From a virus: a DNA stretch of 54,007 nt. Below are positions 33,335-41,430 of this stretch, piece by piece. Where the stretch lies: positions 1 through 54,007 of IMG/VR virus record IMGVR_UViG_3300046011_010503, one strand, 5' to 3'. Below the pieces are notes generated by a model. The model saw only the letters and a list, made by a program, of their open reading frames with translations, had not been told where the DNA came from and did no database searches. The number at the start of each line of letters is the position of its first letter. Within the stretch, counting starts at the first letter, position 1. A program made the translations under genes and the position numbers.

Positions 33335-34717
33335 TTACCGGGACTTCTGCCTTCGCGCTTCGTAATGTTGCGCTGAGGCGGCGCCCGTTACTTTTTCCAA
33401 AACCTGAATGACCGCATTGAGTTGATCAAGGTTCATTTCTGTTGGATGCATTTCCAAAAGCTGAGACATCTGATCCTCATTGAGATCAACCCCGTTTTGA
33501 ACACCGGACCCACTAACAGGTGGCTCCGCTGCAACAACCCTTGAAGATCCCGCACTGCTTGCATGCGCACCTTTGCGGAGTGCGTCTAGCAGTGCAGCGT
33601 CATTGTTGGGTTGTTTCATGGTTATGCGCTTTGTTGCGAGTATGTGCTGGTATGAGGGTATTTTATCCTCGAGCTTCCATGCATTCATATTAGTAACACC
33701 CGCTTCGCGCATTTCATCCATGATAGATCGTCGATATTGTTCACGCTCTCGGTCCAAACTCATAATCTGCTGGTGGCGTTCGAGATCAACAGGTTTTGCT
33801 ATTTTTGCTTCTGCTACTTTTGCACGCAGCAAATCCCCTTGTGGCCCATTATCTTCAAAAAACGTTTGCAGAGCAATGCCTCTTGCATTTGGGTCGGTCA
33901 CCCCTGCAATTTTGGCAACTGAATCGTAAAACTGGTCGACCTCATTGTCAACAAGCGCCCATGGCTTTGTGAGCTTTAGGGATGGATCCAGTTCCGCAAG
34001 ACTCTCAATCATTTGGTGGCGAATAGTTGTCGCCGCTTTTGAGAGCCGCACTTCTCCCTCTGCTGCTGCAGACTCGGCAACCTGGTCTGCTGCGAGTCGC
34101 TGATGTTCATTCGTTTTTTTAAGTGCCAGTTCGAGTTTTTTGTTTTTCGCCAGAAGGCCGCGAGCTACATCAATGATTTTGCTGGCGTTTTCAGACTCAA
34201 ACAAATTATCCCCTGACAAGCCGCTAAGATCAAAATCAGTGTCACCACCAAGATCAATCTCAGGAGGAGCGACAATCGCCGGGCGAATCGGATCAGTCTT
34301 AAATTGCTCGAGAGCTTTTTTAAGAGACCCAACACCTGAAGATTGTTTTAAAAAGTCAATCGTCCTGTCTTTCTCCGGAACTCCCTTTAACAACTCAATC
34401 ATAGCCTCTTGTGGAGTGCGACCGTTGATGTAGGTTCCCAGCAAATCCTTTTTAACCTTAAACGCTGGAATTTCAATTTCATCATCCGACTTCGGCTCTG
34501 CTGCTGCTGTTCCTTGTGGGGTAGCGGCATTGGGATTTTGTGAATCCCCGGGTTTCTCGATAATCCTGACTTGACCAGATTGCAACTTATCCGCAAAAAG
34601 CGGATCAGTATCAAGGCGCGCGCTTGCCTCGGATTCGGTCATTTCAATCATACCGGGCGTTGCCGGATCGGTTGTCCCATTAATGTTGGGATCTGAGATA
34701 GTAGGGGGCTGGTTCAT
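33335..34717 (-). CDS. Scaffold-like head assembly protein
   Basis: 460 residues, acidic and largely helical. A disordered Pro/Ser/Asn N-terminus (1-85) is followed by helical segments including LFESENASKIIDVARGLLAKNKKLELALKK (about 175-205), long charged helices, and a C-terminal helix-turn with DLNEDQMSQLLEMHPTEMNLDQLNAVIQVLEKV. This is the composition and location (between portal and capsid) of podovirus scaffolding proteins. No protease motif was seen. Good ribosome site CAGGAG. Confidence 0.8.
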   Translation of the reverse strand: MNQPPTISDPNINGTTDPATPGMIEMTESEASARLDTDPLFADKLQSGQVRIIEKPGDSQNPNAATPQGTAAAEPKSDDEIEIPAFKVKKDLLGTYINGRTPQEAMIELLKGVPEKDRTIDFLKQSSGVGSLKKALEQFKTDPIRPAIVAPPEIDLGGDTDFDLSGLSGDNLFESENASKIIDVARGLLAKNKKLELALKKTNEHQRLAADQVAESAAAEGEVRLSKAATTIRHQMIESLAELDPSLKLTKPWALVDNEVDQFYDSVAKIAGVTDPNARGIALQTFFEDNGPQGDLLRAKVAEAKIAKPVDLERHQQIMSLDREREQYRRSIMDEMREAGVTNMNAWKLEDKIPSYQHILATKRITMKQPNNDAALLDALRKGAHASSAGSSRVVAAEPPVSGSGVQNGVDLNEDQMSQLLEMHPTEMNLDQLNAVIQVLEKVTGAASAQHYEARRQKSR

Positions 34718-34771
34718 CGTAACTCCTGCCTTGTGGGCATTTTGTTTATTGGAAATTGCGCTTGTGGCGCG

Positions 34772-36874
34772 TTAAGTCACTGCTATTTCGTTTTGTAACT
34801 TTGTCGGACTCACTTGCTGCACATCTGGAGGCGGAAGGTTTGGGTTTGGACCTTGACCTTGCCCTTGTCCTCCAGGAACTCCACCGCCCTGCCCTCCTGC
34901 GACACCGGGCTCTGCTGCAGAGAGGGCATTTTCTGCTTGCATTGCCTTAAGTTTGAGGTTTGCTATGGACGCTCTCATATTCCACTCTGCCAGTTCGAGC
35001 TCGATTTTATTAAACCCTTTGAGCTCTTCTTTGTCGTCCGGAGGAATATTTGGCATTGCCCCGACAATCAAAGAACCAAGCTTTGTTATGGTTAACTGCT
35101 GCGTTGGAGGAAGCGCTCTCATTAAATCTGAGGCAACTGCCATTGTTTCCATCTGGCGAGTAGGGCTGTCATCAGACTCGGTGATTATGACTTTGTGCCG
35201 AAACTCTTTAAGCCGGCGCATGTCATTTTCAATCGACAAAACCCCATCGCTGATTTTGTATTCATTGATTTTGAATGACTTTTTATTTCTGGGGTCGTAG
35301 AACTCTCTTTCCACACCGTCACCATATGTGGTTTGAGCCTGCATGAGGTAGGCTTCACCAATTTCATTCCACCAGTTTTTGAGTGATTCGTATATGGTGT
35401 ATTGCTCAATGTCGCTCTGCATTTTTTTCTGGCGAAATAGCACGCCACTCTCGGAGCTGCTCTCTACCTGTCCTCGGGACGCCGGAGAAACTTTTGATAT
35501 CCTGGGCCACATAACATCAATAATGTGCTGGAGCTGATTGGCTATGTCGGAATTGAAGCTGCTTTTTGACACCGGCACCGCAGGACCATTTGGATATCTC
35601 TGAAGCATCCCAGGTTTCATGCGGAAAACAGCCTGTGGATTATTGCGCTCGCTTATATAGCGTGCAGCCTCCTCGGGAGACTCAAACGCATCTGCATCAA
35701 TGAGCTGCGCTCCCCCTCCACCCTCAGTCTGGATTTTGTGAATGACCATGGCAGAGAGGTAATTGACGTTGAGCTGAGCGTCTATAAGGGACTCAATGAC
35801 TCCTTTAGACTCTCCGTTGAGTCGGTGAGCGGCCCACGGGAAAAACTGCAGTCTTCCGCACTGTATCTCTGTTGGTGCCTCTTCGAGAATAAGCTGCATT
35901 GAAAGAGAGGGACACAGAGCGGTCATATACTGAATCTTTTCGCAATCCTCTTCCTCAAAAATTGACTCGGGAGACCAGTCGGAAACATTCTCGTTGAGCC
36001 ACAAAACCTTTTCTGTAAGATCTTTGAGATCAGACGGAATGTCTACTCGACCTTTATCGTTGGTATTGGTCAGGCAATACTCAGTCTTTGTGTAAACTTT
36101 ACGGACCTCATACTGCAAAATCACACGATACGATTGTCCCCAGGCTGGATGAGAGAGATCAAAAGGGAATATTCCAGCATTGTCGCCGTACTCGTCACCC
36201 ATTTCATTCTGACGCTTTATCTCGGTCTCTATGGTTGCGCGAATGCCATCATCGAGCTTTCCGAGTGTGGCAAAAGCTATTTCGTTGCGTTTCTTCACAA
36301 AGGTTTCCATCATCTCCAAAGGAGTCATCCAGCGTACTGCCCAGCATTTTTTACAATCCCTCTGGCGGGAAGACTTCCAAGTTGGGTCAAAAACAACTGT
36401 CCCTGGCATGCAGGACCGAAACCCGATGTTTCCGGATTTTGAATAATCCCGATCGATATACATTTCCATAATAGATTTGCCAACAAGCCCTCGAATCACA
36501 TGCTCGTAGTAGGCTTGATTGCTGTCCAGAAGCTCCCAATCAGCCATAAACATTGATTTTGTTTTATAGGTGAGGGAATTGGCTTCACTGTTTACAGGTG
36601 AAAAATCAACAGAGAACGGCGTCTTCATGATTCCACCGGCAATATTGTCGAGAGTAGGGCCGCACAGATTATATGTGGCAATATGTCTGCCCTCTCTGGT
36701 CATTTTATCGATTGCGATGTCAGGCCACTGGCCCTTATCAATTCCCCAGTAAAAGCGAAATGCGGTCTGTAGGCGGGCGAGCTCTTTTTCATCGTGAATA
36801 ACAGCACGTGAAAACTCCGAGTTGAGCTTCATGGCTTTTTCTGATGATGATAACTCTCTGAGGGTAAATTTCAT
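34772..36874 (-). CDS. Portal protein
   Basis: 700 residues, the size of P22-like portals. N-terminal helices with AFRFYWGIDKGQWPDIAIDKMTREGRH precede the core: NLCGPTLDNIAGGIMKTPFSVDF, the wing region with VVFDPTWKSS, and QFFPWAAHRLNG...VIESLIDAQLNVNYLSAMVIHKI leading to a long helix (SRGQVESSSESGVLFRQKKMQSDIEQY). The C-terminus is a Gly/Gln/Pro low-complexity tail. It forms the dodecameric DNA gate at one capsid vertex and docks the terminase. It follows a small zinc-type gene and precedes scaffold and capsid. Confidence 0.88.
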   Translation of the reverse strand: MKFTLRELSSSEKAMKLNSEFSRAVIHDEKELARLQTAFRFYWGIDKGQWPDIAIDKMTREGRHIATYNLCGPTLDNIAGGIMKTPFSVDFSPVNSEANSLTYKTKSMFMADWELLDSNQAYYEHVIRGLVGKSIMEMYIDRDYSKSGNIGFRSCMPGTVVFDPTWKSSRQRDCKKCWAVRWMTPLEMMETFVKKRNEIAFATLGKLDDGIRATIETEIKRQNEMGDEYGDNAGIFPFDLSHPAWGQSYRVILQYEVRKVYTKTEYCLTNTNDKGRVDIPSDLKDLTEKVLWLNENVSDWSPESIFEEEDCEKIQYMTALCPSLSMQLILEEAPTEIQCGRLQFFPWAAHRLNGESKGVIESLIDAQLNVNYLSAMVIHKIQTEGGGGAQLIDADAFESPEEAARYISERNNPQAVFRMKPGMLQRYPNGPAVPVSKSSFNSDIANQLQHIIDVMWPRISKVSPASRGQVESSSESGVLFRQKKMQSDIEQYTIYESLKNWWNEIGEAYLMQAQTTYGDGVEREFYDPRNKKSFKINEYKISDGVLSIENDMRRLKEFRHKVIITESDDSPTRQMETMAVASDLMRALPPTQQLTITKLGSLIVGAMPNIPPDDKEELKGFNKIELELAEWNMRASIANLKLKAMQAENALSAAEPGVAGGQGGGVPGGQGQGQGPNPNLPPPDVQQVSPTKLQNEIAVT

Positions 36875-36875
36875 T

Positions 36876-37136
36876 TTATAGGACCGCCCTTACATTGTCG
36901 TCAAGATAATCGGCATCGTCGTGATGTTGACCTACCTGTATGACATTACCGAGATCTGTTTGCGCAACCTCGATCATCCGAACGTCGTGGCGATCGTGAT
37001 CTTTATAGTTGCGGCACAGGAATTGAACAGCCCCTAGCATATCGCATGCTATGTTGCCCAAAAAAGCTCCACATGGCCCTCGGTGCGTCTGCTCCAGGCA
37101 GCGGATCTGTTTGTATTTTGGTTTGTCTTGTGGCAT
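36876..37136 (-). CDS. Small cysteine/histidine protein upstream of portal
   Basis: 86 residues with Cys at 13, 22, 31 and 41, and a His/Asp-rich second half (HDRHDVR, GQHHDDADYLDD). It may bind a metal. No ribosome site is visible before the ATG, and the start lies only 14 bases past the U tract of a strong terminator, so expression may depend on read-through or anti-termination. Family not recognised. Confidence 0.62.
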   Translation of the reverse strand: MPQDKPKYKQIRCLEQTHRGPCGAFLGNIACDMLGAVQFLCRNYKDHDRHDVRMIEVAQTDLGNVIQVGQHHDDADYLDDNVRAVL

Positions 37137-37150
37137 ATAGTTTTGCCCAT

Positions 37151-37185
37151 AAAAAAAGGCATAGCAGTCTTGCGGCTGCTATACC
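37151..37185 (-). terminator. Strong rho-independent terminator before the portal operon
   Basis: On the minus strand GGTATAGCAG and CTGCTATGCC pair over 10 bp (one G-U) around an 8-base loop and are followed by seven Ts. It would stop transcripts coming from the small-gene operon at 38.7-37.6 kb before they enter the portal and capsid genes, unless it is regulated. Confidence 0.9.
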
Positions 37186-37288
37186 TTATCAGGAAACCCC
37201 GATACACGGCGATGCGTCAGGGACATGGGATCACTCACATTATTGTTTGATTATTGTAAAATTCCCTCCCTGACATTAAGATCGCCGT
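37151..37288 (-). ncRNA. Candidate structured RNA or attenuator ending in a terminator
   Basis: Upstream of the terminator lies a long imperfect inverted repeat. ACGGCGAT and GTCAGGGA on one side (37281-37288 and 37267-37274, minus strand) pair perfectly with ATCGCCGT (37206-37213) and TCCCTGAC (37216-37223), with small internal loops and a further GGGA/TCCC pairing inside. The result would be a stem of about 20 bp closed by an AT-rich loop, followed by the terminator. This could be a small phage RNA, or a 5' leader controlling read-through into the structural genes. No known riboswitch class was recognised. A 20-codon frame starting at a GTG runs through it, but it lacks a ribosome site. Confidence 0.45.
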
Positions 37289-37316
37289 TATTGAAATAAT
37301 AGTTTATGTGATGCGT

Positions 37317-37358
37317 TTTTGCAACAAATAATTATAGTTTTGCACAAAATAATTTTAG
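37317..37358. repeat. Tandem 21-bp AT-rich direct repeat
   Basis: Two adjoining 21-base units (37317-37337 and 37338-37358) agree at 18 positions. On the plus strand both begin TTTTGCA and end in TTAG or ATAG. One unit includes TATAAT on the minus strand. The 21-base period equals two helical turns, as expected for iterons or operators bound on one face. A GTTGC..GCAAC inverted repeat follows. Confidence 0.65.
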
Positions 37359-37538
37359 TTCGTTGCGAATTTGCAACAGAATATCGGTGGGTTTTTGATG
37401 GTTTATACAGCTATAGAGCCATGTTGATAACGTGTTGATAATTGATTTTTGCTGTTTTTATGGGGTTTTAAGTGGGTGTTTTTGTGGGTTATTATAGAAA
37501 TATGAATAAAATAAGTGGTTTTCCTGATTGTGGAAAAC
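37317..37538. other. Candidate replication origin / control region
   Basis: This is the largest gene-free stretch (37137-37567). It combines AT-rich tandem 21-bp repeats with DnaA-box-like words on the minus strand: TTTTCCACA (37529-37537, a full match to the TTWTNCACA consensus) and two copies of TTATCAACA (37422-37430 and 37433-37441), each one base off the consensus and spaced exactly 11 bases apart. A 7-bp inverted repeat GTTTTCC/GGAAAAC (37518-37538) overlaps the first box. These are the ingredients of a theta-type origin using host DnaA. No initiator gene is adjacent, so the call is tentative. Confidence 0.4.
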
Positions 37539-37567
37539 TAAAGTATTTAACATAAAATTAACAATGC

Positions 37568-37729
37568 TTAACTGCTGAGCGCTTCACCACATTTTGGGCA
37601 GCGATCGTATTTGACGTCGGGTGGAGCCGACATGACAGGGGTGCCAGTTTGACTCAAGCGAACCTCGTAGGTAACATTGGAATTTGCGGGATGGACATCA
37701 TGTCCGAGAACATGGTCACAATTTTTCAT
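37568..37729 (-). CDS. Small zinc-knuckle-like protein (53 aa)
   Basis: 53 codons from ATG at 37729 to TAA. A ribosome site (GCGAGG) lies 6 bases upstream. The N-terminus has C4 and two His; the C-terminus has YDRCPKCGEALSS, half of a rubredoxin-like zinc ribbon. No other feature. It follows a hairpin terminator and is the last gene before the candidate origin region. Confidence 0.6.
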   Translation of the reverse strand: MKNCDHVLGHDVHPANSNVTYEVRLSQTGTPVMSAPPDVKYDRCPKCGEALSS

Positions 37730-37797
37730 AAAAACCTCGCTTGCTGGTCTATGGGTAGGGTAATGAGTACACCCTCGCAGTATTTGGAGGAGAAAGA

Positions 37798-37821
37798 AGA
37801 GGGGTTGTTTCTAGCCCCTCT
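37798..37821 (-). terminator. Hairpin, possible weak terminator
   Basis: AGAGGGG and CCCCTCT form a 7-bp stem with a 10-base loop just past the stop of the gene ending at 37831. The following minus-strand sequence is pyrimidine-rich (TCTTTCTCC) rather than pure T, so termination is probably partial. Confidence 0.5.
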
Positions 37822-37830
37822 GTGTGATTG

Positions 37831-38181
37831 TTAGACAGACCCTTTTACTGTAGATAAAAACTCTACCCAAGTGCGCCCTAGGAGTTTTACTGAGTGTTGA
37901 TCAGGCCATCGGTGTAGCGACACTTCACTGAGTAACTCGTGGTTCTCCCACAAATCTTCTTCGTCGCAGTTAGTAAAATACTGTCCGCCAGCCTCATCCT
38001 TCCAATACAGTTTTGGTCCATGCATGAGATAACATCCGGGTTTATCTGACCGGTAAATATGCAGCTCCTGGCGAGGCCCCTTTATTGGGGGATAACTGGA
38101 TGAACGATCTTCTTGCCTCTCAATCCACCCCTGGACCAGCGCCCAGATGAGGGATGGTTGATAATCTCGTTGTGTTGCCAT
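37831..38181 (-). CDS. Small phage protein of unknown function
   Basis: 116 residues from the ATG at 38181, chosen because AGGAG lies 7 bases upstream; the longer frame to 38256 has no ribosome site. Rich in Trp, His and Tyr (SLIWALVQGWIERQEDRSSSYPP, HGPKLYWKDEAGGQYF). It looks like a compact globular alpha/beta protein. Part of a three-gene operon behind the promoter at 38.8 kb. Function unknown. Confidence 0.68.
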   Translation of the reverse strand: MATQRDYQPSLIWALVQGWIERQEDRSSSYPPIKGPRQELHIYRSDKPGCYLMHGPKLYWKDEAGGQYFTNCDEEDLWENHELLSEVSLHRWPDQHSVKLLGRTWVEFLSTVKGSV

Positions 38182-38224
38182 GTTTGTACTCCTGTAGGTT
38201 AAAAAATGAAAAGCATTGCCAACC

Positions 38225-38395
38225 TTATGCGATCTCATGCGATGCAGGATACACAATTGTGGTATAATCTCTATCCTCGATTAGTCCGTCCTCAGGAAGG
38301 GTATAGCCACAATCTACGATCGCTTTTACCATTTCAACAACGGTATTAAAAAGTACCGGCTCTCCAAACTGTTCATTGATATTTTTTACTGACAT
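38225..38395 (-). CDS. Small acidic protein of unknown function
   Basis: 56 residues from an ATG with GGAGG 6 bases upstream, starting MSVKNINEQFGEP. Acidic second half (GLIEDRDYTTIVYPASHE). No cysteines, no membrane segment. It starts one base after the upstream gene ends. Family not recognised. Confidence 0.65.
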   Translation of the reverse strand: MSVKNINEQFGEPVLFNTVVEMVKAIVDCGYTLPEDGLIEDRDYTTIVYPASHEIA

Positions 38396-38396
38396 T

Positions 38397-38675
38397 TTAA
38401 ACCTCCAGCCACTTGACGTTGTGACTTCCGAGTCCGCCACACTGGCAGTCAGACATGCCGCACAAATTACGCTCAACTTTGGCGTACTGATAATCGGACA
38501 GCAAGTCGTACCATGACACTAAAAAACCTGCTCCATAAGGCTCGCAGCAGGCGTCAAAGCGGGCCTTGCTTACACGTACAGTTACGGAGTTTAGGGCGTT
38601 GTGAAACCCACCCCATATTTCTATTTTTGTTGTTTTTTGAGTAACTGAAGTTGAAGGGGATTTTGAGAGGCTCAT
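38397..38675 (-). CDS. Small cysteine-containing protein, first gene behind a sigma70-like promoter
   Basis: 92 residues: Ser/Thr-rich basic N-terminus, beta-like middle (KIEIWGGFHNALNSVTVRVSKARFD), and Cys residues at FDACCEP and RNLCGMSDCQCGG that could bind a metal or iron-sulfur centre. The ribosome site is weak. It opens a short operon that ends near 37.6 kb. Function unknown. Confidence 0.65.
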   Translation of the reverse strand: MSLSKSPSTSVTQKTTKIEIWGGFHNALNSVTVRVSKARFDACCEPYGAGFLVSWYDLLSDYQYAKVERNLCGMSDCQCGGLGSHNVKWLEV

Positions 38676-38782
38676 ACATTATCCAGTCTGCCATTACCGG
38701 TTGGCGCCGTTGCGTGTTGTACAGTCCCGCTCTGCTGCCTGTATCGGTCAGGCTCCGTGGTTCATCGTGTGAACGTTGTGAT

Positions 38783-38811
38783 AATATAACACCATCTCAA
38801 TTAAAAGTCAA
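38783..38811 (-). promoter_or_regulatory. Sigma70-like promoter for the small-gene operon
   Basis: Minus strand: -35 TTGACT (38806-38811), 17-base spacer, -10 TATATT (38783-38788). Spacing is ideal and both hexamers are near consensus. Transcription would start near 38776 and run through the genes at 38675, 38395 and 38181, with a leader of about 100 bases. Confidence 0.75.
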
Positions 38812-38849
38812 TAGCTAATTGCGTCAATTTACTAAATAAATTAAGTCCT

Positions 38850-40544
38850 CTACCTGAAAAGCGTTGGCAAATACTTCTTAATTGTCAATATGTCCTGGTT
38901 GTACTTCCCGCAAATTTCCATCATGCGCTGTAGCTCTTTATCGCGCATCATGTCTGCTAATAAAATTGAATCCTCTGCAGACATGCTTCCCCATGCCTGT
39001 TTTGCTTTTGCGCAGTGGCGCACAGTGCCCAGGTGCGTGCCGTGGTTGCGCCATAGTTTCGAAACTCCGTGCGGAGGAAGTGTCAAACCCGACATAACCA
39101 CAACATCTCCAAGCGTCCACTCGTCATGTCCGTACTGCAGCAGAAATTCTGGATGCATGGTTATTCGCATAATTTCCATATCACGGGCTTCTTTCGTGAT
39201 TTTCCACCATGCCTTATTAACAAAGTGTATGGCTGCCATGCGAACATGGCAACTTAATTGCTTATCTCCATACTTGAAAAATTCTCCCTGACGGTCATCA
39301 ATTATCCAATTTTCGTAGAATCTGGTCCGGTCGCGCTCCAGGTGGGTTGCATGCTGGTCAACAATGCTGTATTCTTCCTTGCGCATCATCATATCAATGT
39401 CGGCAATGTAGGTGTAGTCTTGTCCCTCATCCCAATCATACAGAAGACGCATTGATGCAGCCTGCAGGCCGGTTAAAATTACGGGGAGCTCTACAATCTC
39501 GATCCCGGGCGGCGTAATAGCCCGCAGCTCATCAGGGTACTTTCCGGACACAGCTACTTTAATCTTCTGTGCAATAGGCTGCAGGGTGGCGTAGTGTGCG
39601 AATAGCGGGATGTATGCAGCGTACTTCTCGTCAACCATGGTTGCGATTAAGAGTGAGCCATCGTGCCGGTCGAATGGCGGGCGCTTTTTCTTGGGAGGCT
39701 CGACCAGCTCCACACTCGGCACGCGCTTGGGCTGGGCTGCATGATAGAGCTCCCATGCGCAGACAATTGGCAACCCCTGCACGTCGGGAGGCAGATCGCT
39801 TATTCCAACCTGTTTTACCCGCTTCCATGCAGTTCTGGCCTGGTTAACCCAATGTAAGTCAAAACCGGATGGCAATGCGTTCCATACATCCTCAACCCAA
39901 TCCCGGGTTCCTCGCATTGGCTCACCATCAGTTTGTGTTGATGATGTAACTTTTCCAATTACATCACCCAAGGAATTTCTCACGCCAGTGAAATGGTCCA
40001 TTTTGACACCAGGAATAAAGAGCTTATTGATTATTTTTGACCCTCGAGGTCCGGACATAGCAACACCAGGACGGACCAGCACGGTTGGGCGGCATGGTTC
40101 GGGTGGGAATACCTGGTAGAATGGTGATTTGAGGTAGGTGTTAATTTCGCAGCAGTATGCGTCTGCAGGGTGCTCTTCAGCGTATCTTAGTAGCTGTGTG
40201 AGATCCATGTGCCGCCATACCTCGTCAGTATCAACAATTAGATAGAGAACTGCTTGCGGGTAGCGCGCTGCAGCTATTTCCAGTGCCTTTAAATATTGCA
40301 GGTCTTGGTCAGGGCAGTCGAAATTCTCCTCATAGATTTTAGACAGATAATCAGCTGGCCCCCAATCAGTGCGCTTTTCGAAGTACTTCTCCACTGCTGC
40401 TTTAACGGTGTTTCCGCACTCACCGTTCCAACCCAACTCTGAGTGCAGCAGTATAACGCCTGAAACGTGAGGGAGAACAGAGTCAAGCATCGCCTGAACA
40501 AATTCGTGCCCGCGGAATGTTTTGCAAATTGCTATGACTTCCAT
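38850..40544 (-). CDS. Double glycosyltransferase-like protein
   Basis: 564 residues. The N-terminal part (1-270) begins MEVIAICKTFRGHEFVQAMLDSVLPHV, the typical start of a family-2-like GT-A enzyme, with the metal/sugar motif DTDEVW at 105-110. A basic Pro/Lys linker (272-292) leads to a second domain (295-564) that starts SLLIATMVDEKYAAYIPLFAHY and has ADIDMMM at 381-387, resembling GT-A enzymes of another family. Two donor sites in one chain suggest disaccharide or repeated transfer. Acceptor unknown: phage DNA, virion protein or host surface sugar. It sits in the decoration module with a radical SAM enzyme and a second GT. Confidence 0.78.
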   Translation of the reverse strand: MEVIAICKTFRGHEFVQAMLDSVLPHVSGVILLHSELGWNGECGNTVKAAVEKYFEKRTDWGPADYLSKIYEENFDCPDQDLQYLKALEIAAARYPQAVLYLIVDTDEVWRHMDLTQLLRYAEEHPADAYCCEINTYLKSPFYQVFPPEPCRPTVLVRPGVAMSGPRGSKIINKLFIPGVKMDHFTGVRNSLGDVIGKVTSSTQTDGEPMRGTRDWVEDVWNALPSGFDLHWVNQARTAWKRVKQVGISDLPPDVQGLPIVCAWELYHAAQPKRVPSVELVEPPKKKRPPFDRHDGSLLIATMVDEKYAAYIPLFAHYATLQPIAQKIKVAVSGKYPDELRAITPPGIEIVELPVILTGLQAASMRLLYDWDEGQDYTYIADIDMMMRKEEYSIVDQHATHLERDRTRFYENWIIDDRQGEFFKYGDKQLSCHVRMAAIHFVNKAWWKITKEARDMEIMRITMHPEFLLQYGHDEWTLGDVVVMSGLTLPPHGVSKLWRNHGTHLGTVRHCAKAKQAWGSMSAEDSILLADMMRDKELQRMMEICGKYNQDILTIKKYLPTLFR

Positions 40545-41060
40545 TTAACTCCCCAATATGTTAAATAATACAGCAAACCAAAATCCAACGATACAACCCA
40601 AGGTAATTCCAGCTGTAAACAATTCTTTCCTCGACCACGATGAGGGTGTTGTGAAGCGACTCAAAATCTTTTTCATAAATAGCGATAGCTTTTCAGGTAA
40701 ATTTTCTGTTTGCGGCACCTTTGAAGCGTATGGACCATCAACAGCAACATATGAGGAGCTGGGAGGTTGAGCAAAATATTTCTCTTTTGTTCGTAACCTA
40801 TAATTATCAAGAGCGATTGCAACAGTTAGAGAATCGTCTGATCTGCAGTAACAATTTTTACAATAAACACTATATGTAAATCCTTTGCCATATTCACTTG
40901 GGTTTTTTACAAATGTTAGCTTTCCTACTGCGCCACATAAACACCGATCTGACAGTGTTTTAAAAAAATTACTAACATGATCATATGTAAAAAAACGATT
41001 CTGTGTAACCTCAAAATCTACTAAGGTGTTTTCATAATAATAAGCTTTACTGCTATTCAT
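40545..41060 (-). CDS. Tail-anchored membrane protein with Cys cluster
   Basis: 171 residues. Soluble N-terminus with RCLCGAVGKL and VYCKNCYCRSDD (four or five Cys, zinc-ribbon-like), a Pro/Ser linker, then a hydrophobic C-terminal segment (about 147-168, TAGITLGCIVGFWFAVLFNIL). A tail anchor would place the domain on the cytoplasmic face of the membrane. The gene overlaps its upstream neighbour by 8 bases and ends one base before the double glycosyltransferase, which could be its partner. Function unknown. Confidence 0.68.
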   Translation of the reverse strand: MNSSKAYYYENTLVDFEVTQNRFFTYDHVSNFFKTLSDRCLCGAVGKLTFVKNPSEYGKGFTYSVYCKNCYCRSDDSLTVAIALDNYRLRTKEKYFAQPPSSSYVAVDGPYASKVPQTENLPEKLSLFMKKILSRFTTPSSWSRKELFTAGITLGCIVGFWFAVLFNILGS

Positions 41061-41430
41061 AATTCACCGCCTTTTTTGTGTGTTCCCCATCATCAATAGA
41101 ATGAAAATGTCTGTTCGGGTGCTCCCCCTCAACAAATTCCAGCAATGCAGTATTTGCCACATCGACCAGGTGTTCAAGATTGCCGGTCTGCACGTATTTG
41201 TCCAGGCGTCTCCGGATTGATGCAACCCTATCATATCTTGGCTTTGCCGGGTCGCCAAGCAGCCCATACCGAAAAGCGCCCATCACCAGCCGATTGCGCA
41301 TGAGCGTTTCGAATTTTGGGCTCCACTCGGATTGCTGCAGAGATTCCAGCGCAGGAACCTGGCGCGGCTTTTCCTCATCCATACCGGCCAGCACTCGCCA
41401 GGCATTGCGCAAAAAATCAGCACCGGTCAT
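41053..41430 (-). CDS. Conserved phage protein, unknown function
   Basis: 125 residues. The segment RNRLVMGAFRYGLLGDPAKPRYDRVASIRRRLDKYVQTGNLEHLVDVANTALLEFVEGEHP, with a closing HFHSIDDGEHT, is a pattern I recall from small phage and mobile-element proteins often found beside nucleotide-metabolism genes. The LVDVANTALLEF helix resembles a MazG-type helix, but the acidic metal set is incomplete. It overlaps thyX by 4 bases, so co-translation is likely. Confidence 0.65.
   Translation of the reverse strand: MTGADFLRNAWRVLAGMDEEKPRQVPALESLQQSEWSPKFETLMRNRLVMGAFRYGLLGDPAKPRYDRVASIRRRLDKYVQTGNLEHLVDVANTALLEFVEGEHPNRHFHSIDDGEHTKKAVNYE

Noticed and set aside
37190-37240. Leader peptide (GTG, about 20 codons) before the terminator
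   Set aside because: No ribosome site at suitable distance and no run of regulatory codons; kept only as a remark in the structured-RNA entry.
37317-37358. Possible CRISPR array
   Set aside because: Only two adjoining units without spacers and no cas genes; direct repeats or iterons fit better.
37137-37567. tRNA or c-di-GMP riboswitch in the gene-free region
   Set aside because: No cloverleaf or T-loop words; the sequence does not show the GEMM core motifs I looked for because of the GGDEF domain.
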